From positions 124,755,001 through 124,819,000 of the forward strand of contig NC_060211.1 in assembly GCF_021130785.1 (NCBI RefSeq): DNA of 64,000 nt. Reading direction: 5' to 3'. This stretch comes from Homalodisca vitripennis. Lineage: Eukaryota > Arthropoda > Insecta > Hemiptera > Cicadellidae. Position numbers and translations under genes: made by a program. The notes under the pieces were generated by a model. It had not been told where the DNA came from. It ran no database searches and saw nothing but the letters and a program-made list of their open reading frames with translations. Positions 11,601-24,090 of this stretch are shown piece after piece (position 1 is the first letter of the stretch; every line of letters starts with the position of its first letter).

Positions 11601-13060
11601 ATGTTTCAACTGTCTAACTGGTCAATTGCTCAGTTGAATGCATATTGACTAAATCCATTTTAGTAATCAACGAAATATAAGAGAACTAACTAATGTATCA
11701 CCTCACTTTCGCACTATGTGGGCGAACGTGGTACACAGCAAATTCCAGAAAACTAACACTACGATTAGGCTGCTAATAACATTTTATTTGTAGAGACTAC
11801 ATTCATTATAATCGCATGTGTTTTCTTTGTAGCCTCATTTAATAACATTCAATTAAAACATTCTATATTGTAAACAACGTTTCAATATTATTAACTAATT
11901 AGTGTAAGGTCTGGTCCCTCCCTTAAATTTAGATGGAGTAAATATTACTATGATAGATGATCTTTTTGCCATACAGGTTAACACAGACAGCGCAGGTTAC
12001 TTTGAAAATAGTCATTTTATTTTATATTTTTCGTTATTCTTTAAAATAGGAACAAAAGCAAATATTTGTAATAGCACAGGTTTTTTTATCCAAATAGAAA
12101 GGTTTGCGCATGGTGACGTTATAATATGAACTGTACCTAACTTTTTAAGTCAAAATACTTTTTTGCCAGTATTAAGTAAATTTATTTCGTATGCACTTTT
12201 ATTATGGTCTTATATACTACAAGAGCATTCACATAGCAAAACAAAACTGCAATATCACCAGTGATGTCCTTTTGTTTAAAAAAAATATAAATCATCAAAA
12301 TCTTACTATATGAGATAACTAAGCGCAAAGTAGATATTCAAGGATAAAATTTACACTAATCAGGATTAAAGATAGACGATTTATTTAATTACAGTAAAAT
12401 AAGTTCTAGTGTCAGTTACAATAGACTGTGTATTACGTTTTGAAGAACGTAATTTTAAAAAATAGCATATAAAACTAAGCTACAGAGATGCAGTTTGGGG
12501 GTGAGCATGAATATATTATGAGGTTCTGTAAAAATTTGGTTTTATGTTACTCATTAAACCTGAAGTTACAAGACGTAAACAACAAGTTGCCTTTATTGAG
12601 ATCGCATCGAAACTTTGACACACAAAGTTTGTTTTAAAAGATTAAAGTTTGTTTTCTTTTATTTAGAAGGTAAGTCCTTTGTTACGTTTTTTGTTTAATA
12701 TAAATTTGCCTTCCTGAATACTATTCTTAAAGTGATTGTCTTATATGTAAAGAAATTTAGAAAAAAATAAGGACGAAGATATTACTGTTTATCAATAAAT
12801 ATATATTGGGTTATTTTCTAATTTTACTGTTATTGAGTTCAATAAGGTTTTTAGTTTTATACATATTGCTTGGCAAATGTTTAAAAACATCACTATTTCA
12901 ATGTAAAGATTTATTAGTGGTTTCTAAAAAATATTAATTACCTTAATCAGTCAAACAATGTAATATCCACAGACCAAAAGAAAATTGTATGTAACGAGTT
13001 TCGTTAAAATATCCATTTGCTGTAAAAACTATATTAATTACTGATTACCGAATCCGCAAA
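8610..13060. other. AT-rich DNA, no gene seen
   Basis: There are long homogeneous AT-rich stretches with no coding-like frame. The ORF at 9322-9585 has hydrophobic segments but no recognisable domain and looks like a chance frame. A less AT-rich patch at 10990-11170 shows nothing I can name. Confidence 0.5.
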
Positions 13061-13062
13061 TA

Positions 13063-13605
13063 AATCACTATGGTAACTTGCTGTATATCACTATGACATG
13101 TAACTGTACAAACCAGAGCGTTACTGTACAATGCACACTAGAGAAGGTGAGATACTGGGAATTAATCAGAATAGAACTTCCTGTGTGTCAACACGACATG
13201 TAACTGTACAAACCAGGGGTTACTGTACAATACACACTAGAGAAGGTGAGATACTGGGAATTAATCAGAATAGAACTTCCTGTGTGTCAACACGACATGT
13301 AACTGTACAAACCAGGCGTTACTGTACAATGCACACTAGAGAAGGTGAGATACTGGGAATTAATCAGAATAGAAACTTCCTGTGTGTCAACACGACATGT
13401 AACTGTACAAACCAGACGTTACTGTACAATGCACACTTCGAGAAGGTGAGATACTGGGAATTAATCGAATAGAACTTCCTGTGTGTCAACACGACGTGTA
13501 ACTGTACAAACCAGGCGCGCTGTACAATGCACACTAGAGAAGGTGAGATACTGGGACAAATCAGTATGGTCACTTTCTGTGTCGCAGCATGCCATTCACA
13601 GTACA
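13063..13605. repeat. Minisatellite, 99-100 bp unit, about five copies
   Basis: Successive copies of 'gacatgtaactgtac' (or its variant) start at 13095, 13195, 13294, 13394 and 13493, so the period is 100, 99, 100 and 99. Internal copies differ by a few bases. The half-copies at both edges (13063-13094 and 13555-13605) are more diverged and resemble each other ('atca.tatggt'). Because 99 is divisible by three, an ORF runs through part of the array with a repeating peptide, but indels in other copies break it, so coding is unlikely. Confidence 0.93.
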
Positions 13606-13689
13606 AATAATAAAGATCTAGATGGCGATGGTTGGTAGGGGGTGAAGTGCAGACGCCTTATTTCATACACGACGTTCTTTTATTGATTT

Positions 13690-13908
13690 TAAAATCATAA
13701 CATGTGTTCAAATATTATTGGCCAATGTTCCAATAAATGCTACGGTTTGCTCTGGTATCGTACTTAAACAAGTATTGTTTACAGGCAGAAGCTCAACAAA
13801 ATCATAAAATTTGTTCAAATATTATTGGCCGATGTTTACGGAATTATAAAGTTCTGCTTAGGACTCGTTCCTAAACAAGTATTGTTTTACTGGAAATCGC
13901 TCAACCAA
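13690..13908. repeat. Diverged tandem duplication, about 108 bp
   Basis: Two adjacent copies (about 13690-13797 and 13798-13908) share 'gttcaaatattattggcc', then 'taaacaagtattgttt', then 'gctcaac' at the same spacing. Divergence in between is substantial, so the duplication is older than the neighbouring minisatellite. Confidence 0.8.
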
Positions 13909-15397
13909 TATAAGTGCTTAGCAAATTATTTGTAGTGACATTGTTTGGTTGTTTATTGAGTATTACGATCAATAAATTTAAAATTATTTGAAAGTAACAA
14001 CCTGTGAAGTATGAGTTGGGTGCCTACAGAAAACTATCAGTTATAGTTTAACGCAAGTAACTCAGTCAGTCTAACATAAACTCAGCAGTAGACCTAAGGT
14101 TAACTTACCGCATTTCCTTGCATCAGTATAGAGAAGGTATGTCTCAATCTTTGAGAGTAGTTTTTGCAGCTCATAAAATTTGCATAGTTCTTTATTTTTA
14201 ACCATGTAAATATTTGTATGAGTAATGGGTGAAAATTGTTTAATTATTTCAGGATATTTTTTATAAGGATACAATTATAACTAATTTTATCAAAAGAATG
14301 GCAATTCATAGAAGTACAGCACCTGTTTTCTCATATTTAATTCTATTGAAAAGTTCGTAGGAACTTAGGAACTTGTTAGGACTTAGGAATATGTTATACC
14401 GCTCTCATCAAACACACTCTAAGTAAAATGTGTGTATTTAACCATTTTAACAATAATATCAATATAACTTTCTCTATCATAATTTAAATTATTTACTTTA
14501 AATGTTTGCCCTAAAGGGCCCAACTATTGAGATTGCAGTTATCCGATGTGTGTAATAAGATTCAGTATTTTTGTAATAATACCGTTTTTATATACATTTG
14601 TTTACATAAATTTACTCAACTAAAAGTCTATGAACTATTTTATACATTATATAAAGATTAAAATTATACTATCTAATTACAAAGTTTTTTGAGTACTTCG
14701 GCAATGAAAAGTGCATAAGTGACTGCTGCAAACCCCCATAATATTGTTACGTTTAAAACAATTAAGTTGAAAGTTCTCCTACATTGCAAATTCAACCTTG
14801 GTACATATTATTTCGCTATTAGCTTGCTTGTCTTTAGGAATTGATTACAGTAGTACGTAAGGCATGTAAGGCTACGTAGTACGTAAGGCCACATGCGTGC
14901 CTTGCTACAAGCGCATATGTGTGTGTGCTTGAGTACTTGCTCAGCATCGGAGTTAATCAGTTATTCGACTTAATTCAAATGATAGATAATTCTAAATAGA
15001 CATAGTGCCTATCAAATTCGGATAACTAAATACTTCCTCAGTGTACTACAGAAGACATCATTTATTAACTACAATACAAAATATATTTTAACATCGCCTG
15101 GCTCATATCAATTTTAATTTGGTATGAAAGTAATATTATATAGTTCACTAACGTTTGTTCAAGATAAGTGTGACCTGAGGAAGCCTTCAGGGCACGTTAC
15201 TTCCGGCAAGGAACAAAGGTGGCAAAGATTACTTCCTTCACAGGCGCTGACTGGTTTCCTGCCACTGCCTTCAGGGCGATTTTTGTAACAAGACTTTGTA
15301 ATAGTGTTTTTATACACATAAAAAAGGTTATTTTATATTATTTACGTATATTAGGTAAAAATAAACGCTATATATATATTAGGTGGGGTTGTTATGG
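13909..15397. other. No gene seen; short local repeats
   Basis: 'agtacgtaaggc' occurs twice within 14850-14890. A GC-richer patch at 15170-15300 contains 'ccttcagggc' twice, about 90 bases apart. No coding or mobile-element signature is recognisable. Confidence 0.45.
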
Positions 15398-15399
15398 GG

Positions 15400-15456
<57 letters not shown>

Positions 15457-15458
15457 AT
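15398..15458. repeat. (TA)n microsatellite
   Basis: TA repeats with one phase break near 15432. The ORF reading through it is a low-complexity artefact. Confidence 0.93.
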
Positions 15459-16686
15459 ATGAACTTATAAAACTTAGTATCAAATTTTCATTCAAATATA
15501 AAGTAGGAATCTCTTTATTGATTTGAACTGGAAGTTAAAAAATGTTAAGAGTTAAATTATACATAAAACTTTTTTTCATTAATTAGATTTAAAAATAGCT
15601 TTTGTTATAACAGATAATTGGCATATACAAATGCTTTCAATTTTAATCAGCTTTAAAAAAATATGCAAATGCTCTGTACGTTAAATGCCTTCACGTAAAG
15701 AATTTGGTGTTAAGTAGTAGAAGTATATTTCCATTAACTCCTAAGAGACTGTGTTGTGTGTCATATAATAAAATATTCTATAAAGATCAATAATCTCATA
15801 CTGGTAACAAAGTAAGTAAAGTCAGCTTAAAGTAATAACATCTTGTATCAGAGATGTTGTAGTAGGAATGTATTATTAAAGCACAGTTTACCTATGACGA
15901 GTTGTTATGACATGTTTATCCATTAAGCTGACATGAGAGACAAATTGGATTCTTTTGTCGTATAAATTTAGTTTTCCTCCTTTGCATTCTCCGGGCAAAT
16001 TTCAGAGACCACATCTGGAGTCCGTGTACACATTGCGACACATTTGTGAAATCACAGTAGAGTAATTATGGAATGAAATTGTTCCAAATCATAATAATAT
16101 TCACAATGAAAGATTAGTTATAGAAATAATTTTTCAACATTTAAAGTCAGATTATTTATTTTGTCAACATAACGGTGATACGTTCTAACTCAATAGGAGA
16201 AACATATAACAGAAATCAATTCATTCAAGTCCACGACCTTATACATAAAAAAACACAAGGAGCATTAGATTTATAATATTCATATTCTTATAATATTACA
16301 AAAGTGATTTCAACTATTTTTTAAATTGATGATAATGCTAACCATTCCAGCATTTATCAATGGGGTAAGCGTTATCATATTTCAGCAAACGTCATATAAA
16401 TGCGCTGTCTCATAACTCATTTTTAGAGGATTCACTTTATACGTCCGTCGTACGATATAAGCTGAATTCCCCAAAGAAGCACAGATTTAATCTATTAATA
16501 CGTCAAGTAAATTTAAATACCAAGATTAACGTTGTAAAATTCTATCTTTATTTAGTCATCTCGTCTGAAGGTATATTGATTTGAAAATAATCGTGAAGCT
16601 ATCTGTAAACACAGAAATCGTTTGGGAGACCATTAGTGCTATCTTGTTCCAGCATGCTCGAAAAATAAAATACTAATTTTTCATAG
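15459..16686. other. No gene seen; possible diverged repeat
   Basis: Around 15890-15960 there is a weak match to repeat words seen again at 17.1 and 19.8 kb (for example 'gttatgacatg' and 'gacaaattggattctttt'). Otherwise nothing is recognisable. Confidence 0.35.
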
Positions 16687-16793
16687 GACAAGGAAGTCAG
16701 CTATAACGAGTCCTTTCCTCCGATTGGGTTCATAGTCCACCGATCAAAGGGAAAACCATTCAGGCGATTATGGATGCTTTCAAATCTGGAAAT
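16687..16793 (+). other. Exon-like segment, unassigned
   Basis: A compact, distinctly less AT-rich segment is open in one frame from GAC at 16687 for 35 codons. It is preceded by a pyrimidine-rich 'tttttcatag' and ends at a possible 'gtaaat' donor. The product contains a PPIGFIVHRSKGKPFRRLW stretch that I do not recognise. It could be an isolated exon of an unseen plus-strand gene, or part of an old mobile element. Its phase (2) does not lead directly into the segment at 19038. Confidence 0.22.
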
Positions 16794-16927
16794 GTAAATT
16801 ACTAATACTGTTTTATTAAACTTTTAACTTAATAAAGTATTAGGAATTCAAAATCACAGTCCATGATGAAAAACTAAAGTTATTCCAGTCCTGATATTAC
16901 AGATAAATTAAATTTGATTCTAATGTA

Positions 16928-16958
16928 ATGTGAACCATTACATTGTAACGGTTCACAT
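16928..16958. repeat. 31 bp near-perfect palindrome
   Basis: 'atgtgaacc' and 'ggttcacat' arms enclose 'attacattgtaac', itself almost self-complementary, giving a 31 bp hairpin with one mismatched pair. No function is evident. Confidence 0.8.
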
Positions 16959-16959
16959 G

Positions 16960-17600
16960 AGACATAAATCATATATGTCTTCTACAGTTGATAAGAAAGT
17001 TGAATTGAAATTATTTCTTATATCGATTAACATCTGAAAATCTGTGTACACTAACAACGATTTACTTTTTATTGCCAGTAAATAGTCATCATTACTATTA
17101 AACAAAAGACTGTATTGTTGTAGTTCCCATGTAACAAGACCCGATTTACCTCCCCGTCTACTGCACTTAACACGGAAGATAAATTGAGATTCTTTCTTAT
17201 GTCAATTAATCTCTCTGTCCCTAAAAAGCTACTACAAATAAAACACGATTACACTGTACTTGACTGCAAAATAAACTACTTTATATTAACTTATGGTTTC
17301 TTTTTGACAGTTTCGAAGATTTCCTTCTGTCCTATTAAAAGACCATATAGCACTTATGAATCTAAAGAAGAGTGATATAAAAATTATATTAGACATTAAA
17401 TCTTCACAGTGCACTAGAGGCATACGCCGTTGCAACATTTCTTCCTTTATATGGTAGAATAAAAGGGACCATTACACCAGTTCTTATATCAGCTATTTCT
17501 CCCTCTGTGAAAACCGCTTATAATCATAAAATCGATTATACTGTACCTTACTTAACAGTGGATAAAAAATGTTTTTATTCGCTTCTTTGAAACAAACATT
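16960..17600. repeat. Diverged repeat units
   Basis: Two or three diverged units share words in the same order: 'gataaattgaNattctttctta', 'tcgattaacatct' or 'tcaattaatctct', then 'aacacgattacactgtactt' or 'aaatcgattatactgtacctt'. The order is preserved but the identity is modest. It looks like an old tandem or nested repeat family, also represented near 19.5-20.1 kb. Confidence 0.4.
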
Positions 17601-18325
17601 GCGTTTAAATAATTACAAACTGAGCTTACCTGATACAACTAACATGTTTTTTACGTATATTTAAAGACTCGCATATGGAAGAAAAGATTTTTGTACACTA
17701 TTTCATACATCTGTCATCAATAGACATTTTAGAAAAGTAAATTACTTCCTGAAGTCAATTATTTTATTTGTACAATTCTTCGAAGTGTTTCCCGAAAACA
17801 TGAATTTTTGTATATATATTTTCATTTATTAAATACGTATATAAGAAATTATTTTCCTTTTTAAATTTAATTAGTTATAAGGAAATGCCTTTCAAACGTT
17901 TGATTTTAATTCATTTCAGAGATCTTGCACTAAACTCATAGAGTTATTCTTTTATATTTTTAAGTAGTCAAGTTGTACCATTTACAAGAGTTAATATTAT
18001 AGTCAGTTAATTTTGTTACTTTAAAATAATTTGGTAGTGATGTACTTCTCTCAGAAAACTCCTTTACACATTGCAAATGATTTGAATAAACAAAGAGAGC
18101 CTTTTTCTGTCAGCTGAATTATTACGTATATATTTGACTATTAGAGCTATATCAGTAATTTTTCCCACCAAAAAAACTTCGTCACACGTTTCAAAGATAT
18201 CGCCAGTAAATAATATTGCGCTAAACTGGTCTAGAATCTTATTTTATTTCGAATGCACATCTCAGATTGTACACTAAACATTTTTCTAAGCTAAATATAA
18301 AATTCTTGAGAAGATTGATTAATAA

Positions 18326-18330
18326 TATAT

Positions 18331-18394
<64 letters not shown>

Positions 18395-18402
18395 ATATAT
18401 AT
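18326..18402. repeat. (TA)n microsatellite
   Basis: TA repeats with two phase breaks. The ORF that crosses it encodes only an Ile-Tyr run and is an artefact. Confidence 0.93.
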
Positions 18403-18769
18403 TAACTTATATGCTTCGAAAAAGTATGAACTCAATAATATGGTATTCGTTTGCAGGTTCAGCAATCAAGAAATGAACCCAGTTTGCGCAGAAATTACTT
18501 TGAATAACCACGAATTACAACAACATTCAGTTACAAAACAACAATAAATATTAAATGAAAAACTAAATAGCTAAACAGGGATAGATTATAAATAATATAT
18601 CGATAACAAATCATCAGAACATAAAAATAGTAGCTGTTACCCACCGATCACACAAATTTTCTGTTGAAAAACAGGACACCATTGACAAATTCTCTGATCA
18701 TAACATTCGAAACACACCTGAGGTAACTGATAGTTACACAAAGATAATTTAATCTTCTTATCCATTTTA

Positions 18770-19018
18770 AAGTTGAGTTCTGAAGGCCAAACAAGTCTCC
18801 TTTTGTTGTCATGGAGTCCATGGAAAAAGACTTTTAATTCCCACCTAATTTCTTCAATCTTCCGTAAATGGTCACATCATGTCATTTCTTTGCTTTCTTC
18901 TTATTTCAATATGTTTCCTACTATTTTCTTAATAGTCCTGGTCCTCTCACTTGTAGCTTGTTCAATTCTTGAGATTAGGCAGCTCCTCCACCAATAGTCC
19001 ATTCTAAACATAACAACT
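18770..19018 (-). pseudogene. LINE reverse-transcriptase C-terminal relic
   Basis: On the minus strand, a WWRSCLISRIEQATSER stretch (about 18940-19010) matches the '+RS.R.SR..+..N..I' region found near the end of insect non-LTR endonuclease/reverse transcriptases. It is followed by an IKKIVGNIL segment and then, in a shifted frame, degraded matches to the 'W.GH..RM' and 'WTP.GRRKRGRP' motifs ('WTP.QQKETC'). The plus-strand ORF at 18773-18997 is its antisense shadow. The stop and frame changes show a dead copy. No poly-A tail or target duplication is visible. Confidence 0.5.
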
Positions 19019-19037
19019 TTTGTTTTTTTGTTTGCAG

Positions 19038-19109
19038 GTTATTTTTGACGATGGAAGGATTGTGAAGGAAACAGGATTTTCCGGAAATTTGCCATCGTTC
19101 AGTGAAACA
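19038..19109 (+). other. 72-bp exon-like segment, unassigned
   Basis: A strong acceptor-like tract (T-rich run ending in 'tttgcag') is followed by 24 open codons beginning VIFDDGRIVKETGFSG and then by a possible donor 'gtaaat' (19110). Seventy-two bases is a multiple of three, so it could be a cassette exon. Read through the donor, the frame stops 6 codons later at TGA. I do not recognise the peptide. No neighbouring plus-strand exon could be matched, so a chance arrangement remains possible. Confidence 0.3.
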
Positions 19110-19779
19110 GTAAATCAGGAACACTGATTTATATATCATTGATTAATAAATCAGTAACACAAACTTTTGTTTGTTCTTTTTGTTAATTTCCCTTGTTTCA
19201 GCCCCGTGGAGATAATCTTAATGTTCTTTTGTAAATGATTTGTGTCTGTTTTTTATGATTTTTGTCTACAGGGAGACAGAGTTTCTCTCTCATTTGACTC
19301 ACCGTATCCGTTTATTCTTGGTCCTTATGTCTTTGCTGCTTTATCTAATATTTAAAAAAATCACGCTAATTTAATTAAAGTTTCCACAGGTCTTTTAGCT
19401 TGGATTGTCATGAGTACCAACATTACATGTCTTAGTATATTACATCTTCATTATTCTTGTCCAGTAACAAGAGCTCTAATAATATATGAATATGTCATCA
19501 AATACAACATGACAGATAAATTAAACTTCTACTTCAGATCAATTAATGCTATGTATCAAAAGTAACTCTCTATACATTTTAGAGACACAAAGTATAAAAA
19601 AACAGTACGTCGGGTCACTGTATACAATGTCAACAATTCGGCGTATGTGTGCTATTGTTATGTGTGAATTAGTAAATAAATATAATTTATTGTACTTTTC
19701 ATTGAAAATATTTAAAAAGAGTCTTCTTTTATAAATACACGTATATGATTACCGACACTAAATTGAAGTGTGCCTTTGT

Positions 19780-20121
19780 GATATCACAACTTGGCGGTGG
19801 TGACGATCTGTTGTGACATGTCTACCTTCTACATCTTACTTAGCAGATAAATTGAATTCCATTGTTGTATAAAACAATCTCAATCTCTCCACGGCATGTT
19901 AGTAAACCTAACATAATGCCCTCAACATGTTGAAGTATTTTGTCACATCGTCACAGTCTGCCGGTGACACGCACTGTTGTGACACGCCTGCCACCTACAA
20001 CTGAAGTGACTATGTAGATGTATGAGATCTTATTTGACAGATACATTAAACTCAATTGTTGTATAAAATAATCTCTCCACGGCTTGTTAGTAAATCTAAT
20101 ATAATGCCTTCAACATGTTGA
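19780..20121. repeat. Direct duplication, about 165 bp unit
   Basis: Copy 1 (about 19780-19933) and copy 2 (about 19948-20121) share 'ctgttgtgacac/atg', 'cattgttgtataaaa', 'atctctccacggc.tgttagtaaa' and 'caacatgttgac/a' in the same order, with about 20 extra bases in copy 2. The ends are closer in sequence than the middle. Confidence 0.85.
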
Positions 20122-23100
20122 CTACTAATTCCACATCATATGATAGTGCATGACGAAAACATGATGAGTAATACACACCGCGGGTGTAGCGACGGGAGTT
20201 AGCCACTCAGTGGGCCACCTTCTGATGATTGCTTTAAAATGAGAGCCAAACAGTGTATATCAAATATTTCTATTATCAAAACCAACATTCATTCCTTACT
20301 CATGCCATATTCAATTACTACACTGTAGATCAATTCTCACTTAATGATTCTCTTTACAAACAAATGCGAAATATTATTATTAAAGACTATATTATATGCA
20401 TGCATCAATAAGTTAATTAGTGAGATTATAGTTATTTAAACTATTTGAATAACAAGAATTCTAAATCTCTAAATGTTGCTAAATAATTGTATTAGAAATC
20501 CTGACTTAGAAACGCTACAAAATTCAATTAAATCCGAGCTGATTCCCGCCTTATCTCCACCTACATTCGTACACTGCAGTTACTGCACAAGTCTGCAAGA
20601 CTAATAATATAAAGCTTTAATCAATTCTGATTTATACTATTGTACAAATGTATTTAATTTCTTTCCAATGTCAATAAATATATAAAAAGTTAAATATAAA
20701 TTTTTATACTTTGATTCTGAATATTTCTGATTAATTCTACTAGGATATTAGCAGCAGTATAACTTGGTCGAATTAGTCCCGTCACCATCATCAATAAAAA
20801 CGTTGTGCTTGATCTCATGCTCACATAGCACAGAGAGCAACATTGCACATAGTACAAACTAACGGAATATACTTTAACATTCGTGGAAGATTTTCGGACT
20901 GTATTAATAATGATACAGGCCTACAAGCTGAAAGTTTCTGTCGCACGTTTCCTGCAACGTATATTTATCCAAGGAATGTTAGGATTAATACTCATAGAAT
21001 TGTTACTTTCACTTGTAGAATATCACTTAATTTGTCTAATTTATTTGCAGTAATTAATTAAAAGCACTCATACTATAATACTACTAACTTTTGATGCTTA
21101 ACCTAACATGCAAACACCAGGTGAAAATAATAATAAACAGAAATACACTGGTCTGATGTCTTTTAGATTTTAGTTTTATTATTTTAGACAATCACTGAGG
21201 TGAACATCAAATATTTCAGAAGACGCTCCAAAATACCTTGAAAATGCGCTCTTACTTAATTTCTGTTCCATTCTACAAATTGTTACATAATTGTGGTTTT
21301 TCGAAAAAAAAGATGACGGTTAACTTGTTTGGTTATGAATATATATTGGAATCAAAATTTACAAAATAATATGGTAGATATTACGTATTTAAGTTTCAGA
21401 AATGTTCATGTGTATAAATGGTTCCAGATAATTTATGCTATACATATACCAAACATATAAGAAAGTATAATAGCAGTGCTTTAAAAAACTCTTTAACACA
21501 ATTGAACACAAACTTTATTTTAAACACAATACCGTAATTTTAACTTAAAATTTCAATTTCCAGTTTTTAAGTTTCTTAGCGAGATTACACGAACAGAGAA
21601 ATTTGCAAATATAAATTACTCTAACTATTTATAACTTTTTTAAATATTTTAAATAATTTTTAATTTAACTTACTTAAATAGTGTTAGAAATTCCCTTTCA
21701 ATAATCTTTTAAAATTAAAATAACATTTGCTCATAAAACTTCAATGGAAAATTGTTATTTGCAAAAACTGCAAATTAAATCTGACAATTTCGTATTTAAT
21801 ACTTATTAACTGTTAAATTAAAATGTTTATATTATTTGCTGCTGTAAAACTCAGAAGTTGCCTATTTTAAAGGTATCTTTTGGGACATACACTTAATCAA
21901 TATATGATCTATTAAAGTGATTTATTATTTATGGCTTTAAGTGATAACGAAGTAGACTTAGTATTTGGTTGAATGAATGAATAAATGAAATACTGATTAC
22001 AATTTATAAGATCACTAAACCCTTAAGGATCACCGAGTTTTATGTAATATAGATTTAAATTTAATTAACGACATACATACAAATATGATAAATTATATCA
22101 AAATATTAAGACATTTCAAAATCATATTTTCCTTTTATTTTTAGAATAGTCTTTAAAATTATTTATTTCTAGTGCACGTTAGTTAACTATTTCTTTGAAA
22201 ATGACTTTTATTTATAGTTTTAATAATCTGGAAGGTACTGCCAAGTGTTTTTAAACAATACATATAACTGGTACAGCTACTGAATTACAGCATAACTAGT
22301 TCACAAACAATTCAATTTTTATTCTATAAAAATTACTCTAGTCTCATAGCACCCGTTTTGTCCTTGCGTCAATGTCCTGTCTATCCTTAACTTATATACA
22401 ATAAAAACACTGGGATTTTTATATACAAGAAAAACAATCCTAGATTCTTATTTCGAAATTCTGTTATCAAAATTAAATCTTAAAAAGGCTAACAAATAAC
22501 AAATACTCTTAAGTATTAAAATTAACAACTCAATGACTCAAAATAGTCAAATTGACTTTATAAGTAAACTTTAAATCACATAAATTATTTCTAAAAATAT
22601 ATCTTCGGGTTTCACCAAAATATACATCTAACGTTTTACACTAAACGCAGTATAACTGAACACACAATGTACACAATATTTATAAACAGCACAAATTACA
22701 CTACAGTAAATTATAAAGTCCTTCGATAAATATGGAAACTCTTTGTAAAAATAATCTAAATTATTTACATAAGAACTAGATAGACACTTAGATATGGTCC
22801 CTAGCCATGGTAACGTTACATCTTCTGCCCATAGTTTGATAGTATTTTCTCTCTATCTTAAACATCACACTGCAAATAAATGGATACGATTTAGAATTTG
22901 TATGATAAAGCCAAAGATCCACATAATGAGAAGTTAAATAACCGAAGGTGTAAAATTTACTTGAAAAATATATAAACTACATGAAACTTATTTGCTTGTA
23001 TTATTGACATTTATTCATTACTGTACAATTATTGGATAATAGTTGTATATTTCAAATCTTTATATTAAATTTTGTAAAAGTAACAACATACAGAACTTTA

Positions 23101-23482
23101 AGGAAGCAAAAATTGTTCAAATCTGTTACATGTATAAAGTAATCCATTATTAGATAAAATAATTATGTTTTTACTATAAAAATGTATCAACAATATAAAT
23201 TTAAATAGTTTTTAATAAGTAGAGCATCTGTAAATTTATACTACTTTTTCAAGTGGACGGATTTTCTAAAAAGAACTTTACGTGATTTTAATAAACTGAT
23301 ATAAAATTCTTCTTATTTTCAATAACTTAAAACGGACAAGTAAGTATCACAATTTAATACTAATACTTATCTTATAAGATTGTTTTTATAGCAAATTACA
23401 ACTATAAGCAATAAACATAACACGCAATTACCTTATTCCTCAATGAAGCATATATTTTATCAGTGTATGTTTTTGTATGAAT

Positions 23483-23484
<2 letters not shown>
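20122..23484. other. AT-rich DNA, no gene seen
   Basis: No coding-like frame or element ends. The ORF at 20843-21061 has no recognisable motif. If rdgC were transcribed far past its stop codon, its 3' UTR would reach only into 24 kb, so this stretch is taken as intergenic. Confidence 0.5.

Positions 23485-23530
<46 letters not shown>
23485..23530. repeat. (TA)n microsatellite
   Basis: TA repeats with one phase break near 23507. Confidence 0.93.
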
Positions 23531-23879
23531 CAATATCACAAGAGTTATCTTTAAACAATTACAGTTGCTCATAGTTTTAAAACTCTTTCTTGCTTCGTGT
23601 CAATGTAATAATATGAAGTGTCTAAGACTGAAAATAAGTTGTGCCATTAAATTGTTTCACAGTCAATTCAAACGTGATGAAAAAAATATAAACATCTAAC
23701 GATAGTGTGGAACTAAGACGACAGTATTACTTACATTATAGATCTATTTACAATGAAAGTCAATGGTAATAATGTTGAAACACTTCGCCAATAGTACAAC
23801 CTTTGCTGTACTAGTTACACAAGAGACTACTCGCTCACTCAATGTTATAATTTGAGGCACAGCAAACCTCTTTGTTATA

Positions 23880-24090
23880 ACAGGCGGTATTTTGACATGT
23901 GCAGACTGCCGTGAAGTGAACTTATCGTCTCTTATTCGCTCCTTTCATGGTGTGAGTTTATGCCTCTATTCGCGTCGATTCACTAGAATTGCCACTACAG
24001 TCCGCTTTCTAAGAACACGACACTAGCGCTGTCACTCGGTATGGAAGGAGACCGAACTAGCACGTGCGGTGGTCATGGAGCGACCCTAGC
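23880..24090. other. GC-richer island, unassigned
   Basis: About 210 bases stand out from the roughly 30 percent GC surroundings, with several CG dinucleotides and the words 'cactagcgctgtc' and 'gaccctagcggcgg'. No open frame or terminal repeat was found. It lies about 0.8 kb beyond the rdgC stop codon. It could be a mobile-element fragment or a regulatory region. Confidence 0.3.

Noticed and set aside
13131..13472. 113-codon ORF with a 33-residue repeated peptide
   Set aside because: It exists because most minisatellite units are 99 bp. Neighbouring units have indels that break the frame, and the opposite strand has a similar ORF.
13095..13600. CRISPR-like array
   Set aside because: Repeats are 99-100 bp in tandem without spacers, in a eukaryotic sequence.
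15219..15470. 83-codon ORF
   Set aside because: Its second half is a (TA)n tract and the first half has no recognisable motif.
18267..18476. 69-codon ORF
   Set aside because: Its centre is an Ile-Tyr run encoded by the (TA)n microsatellite.
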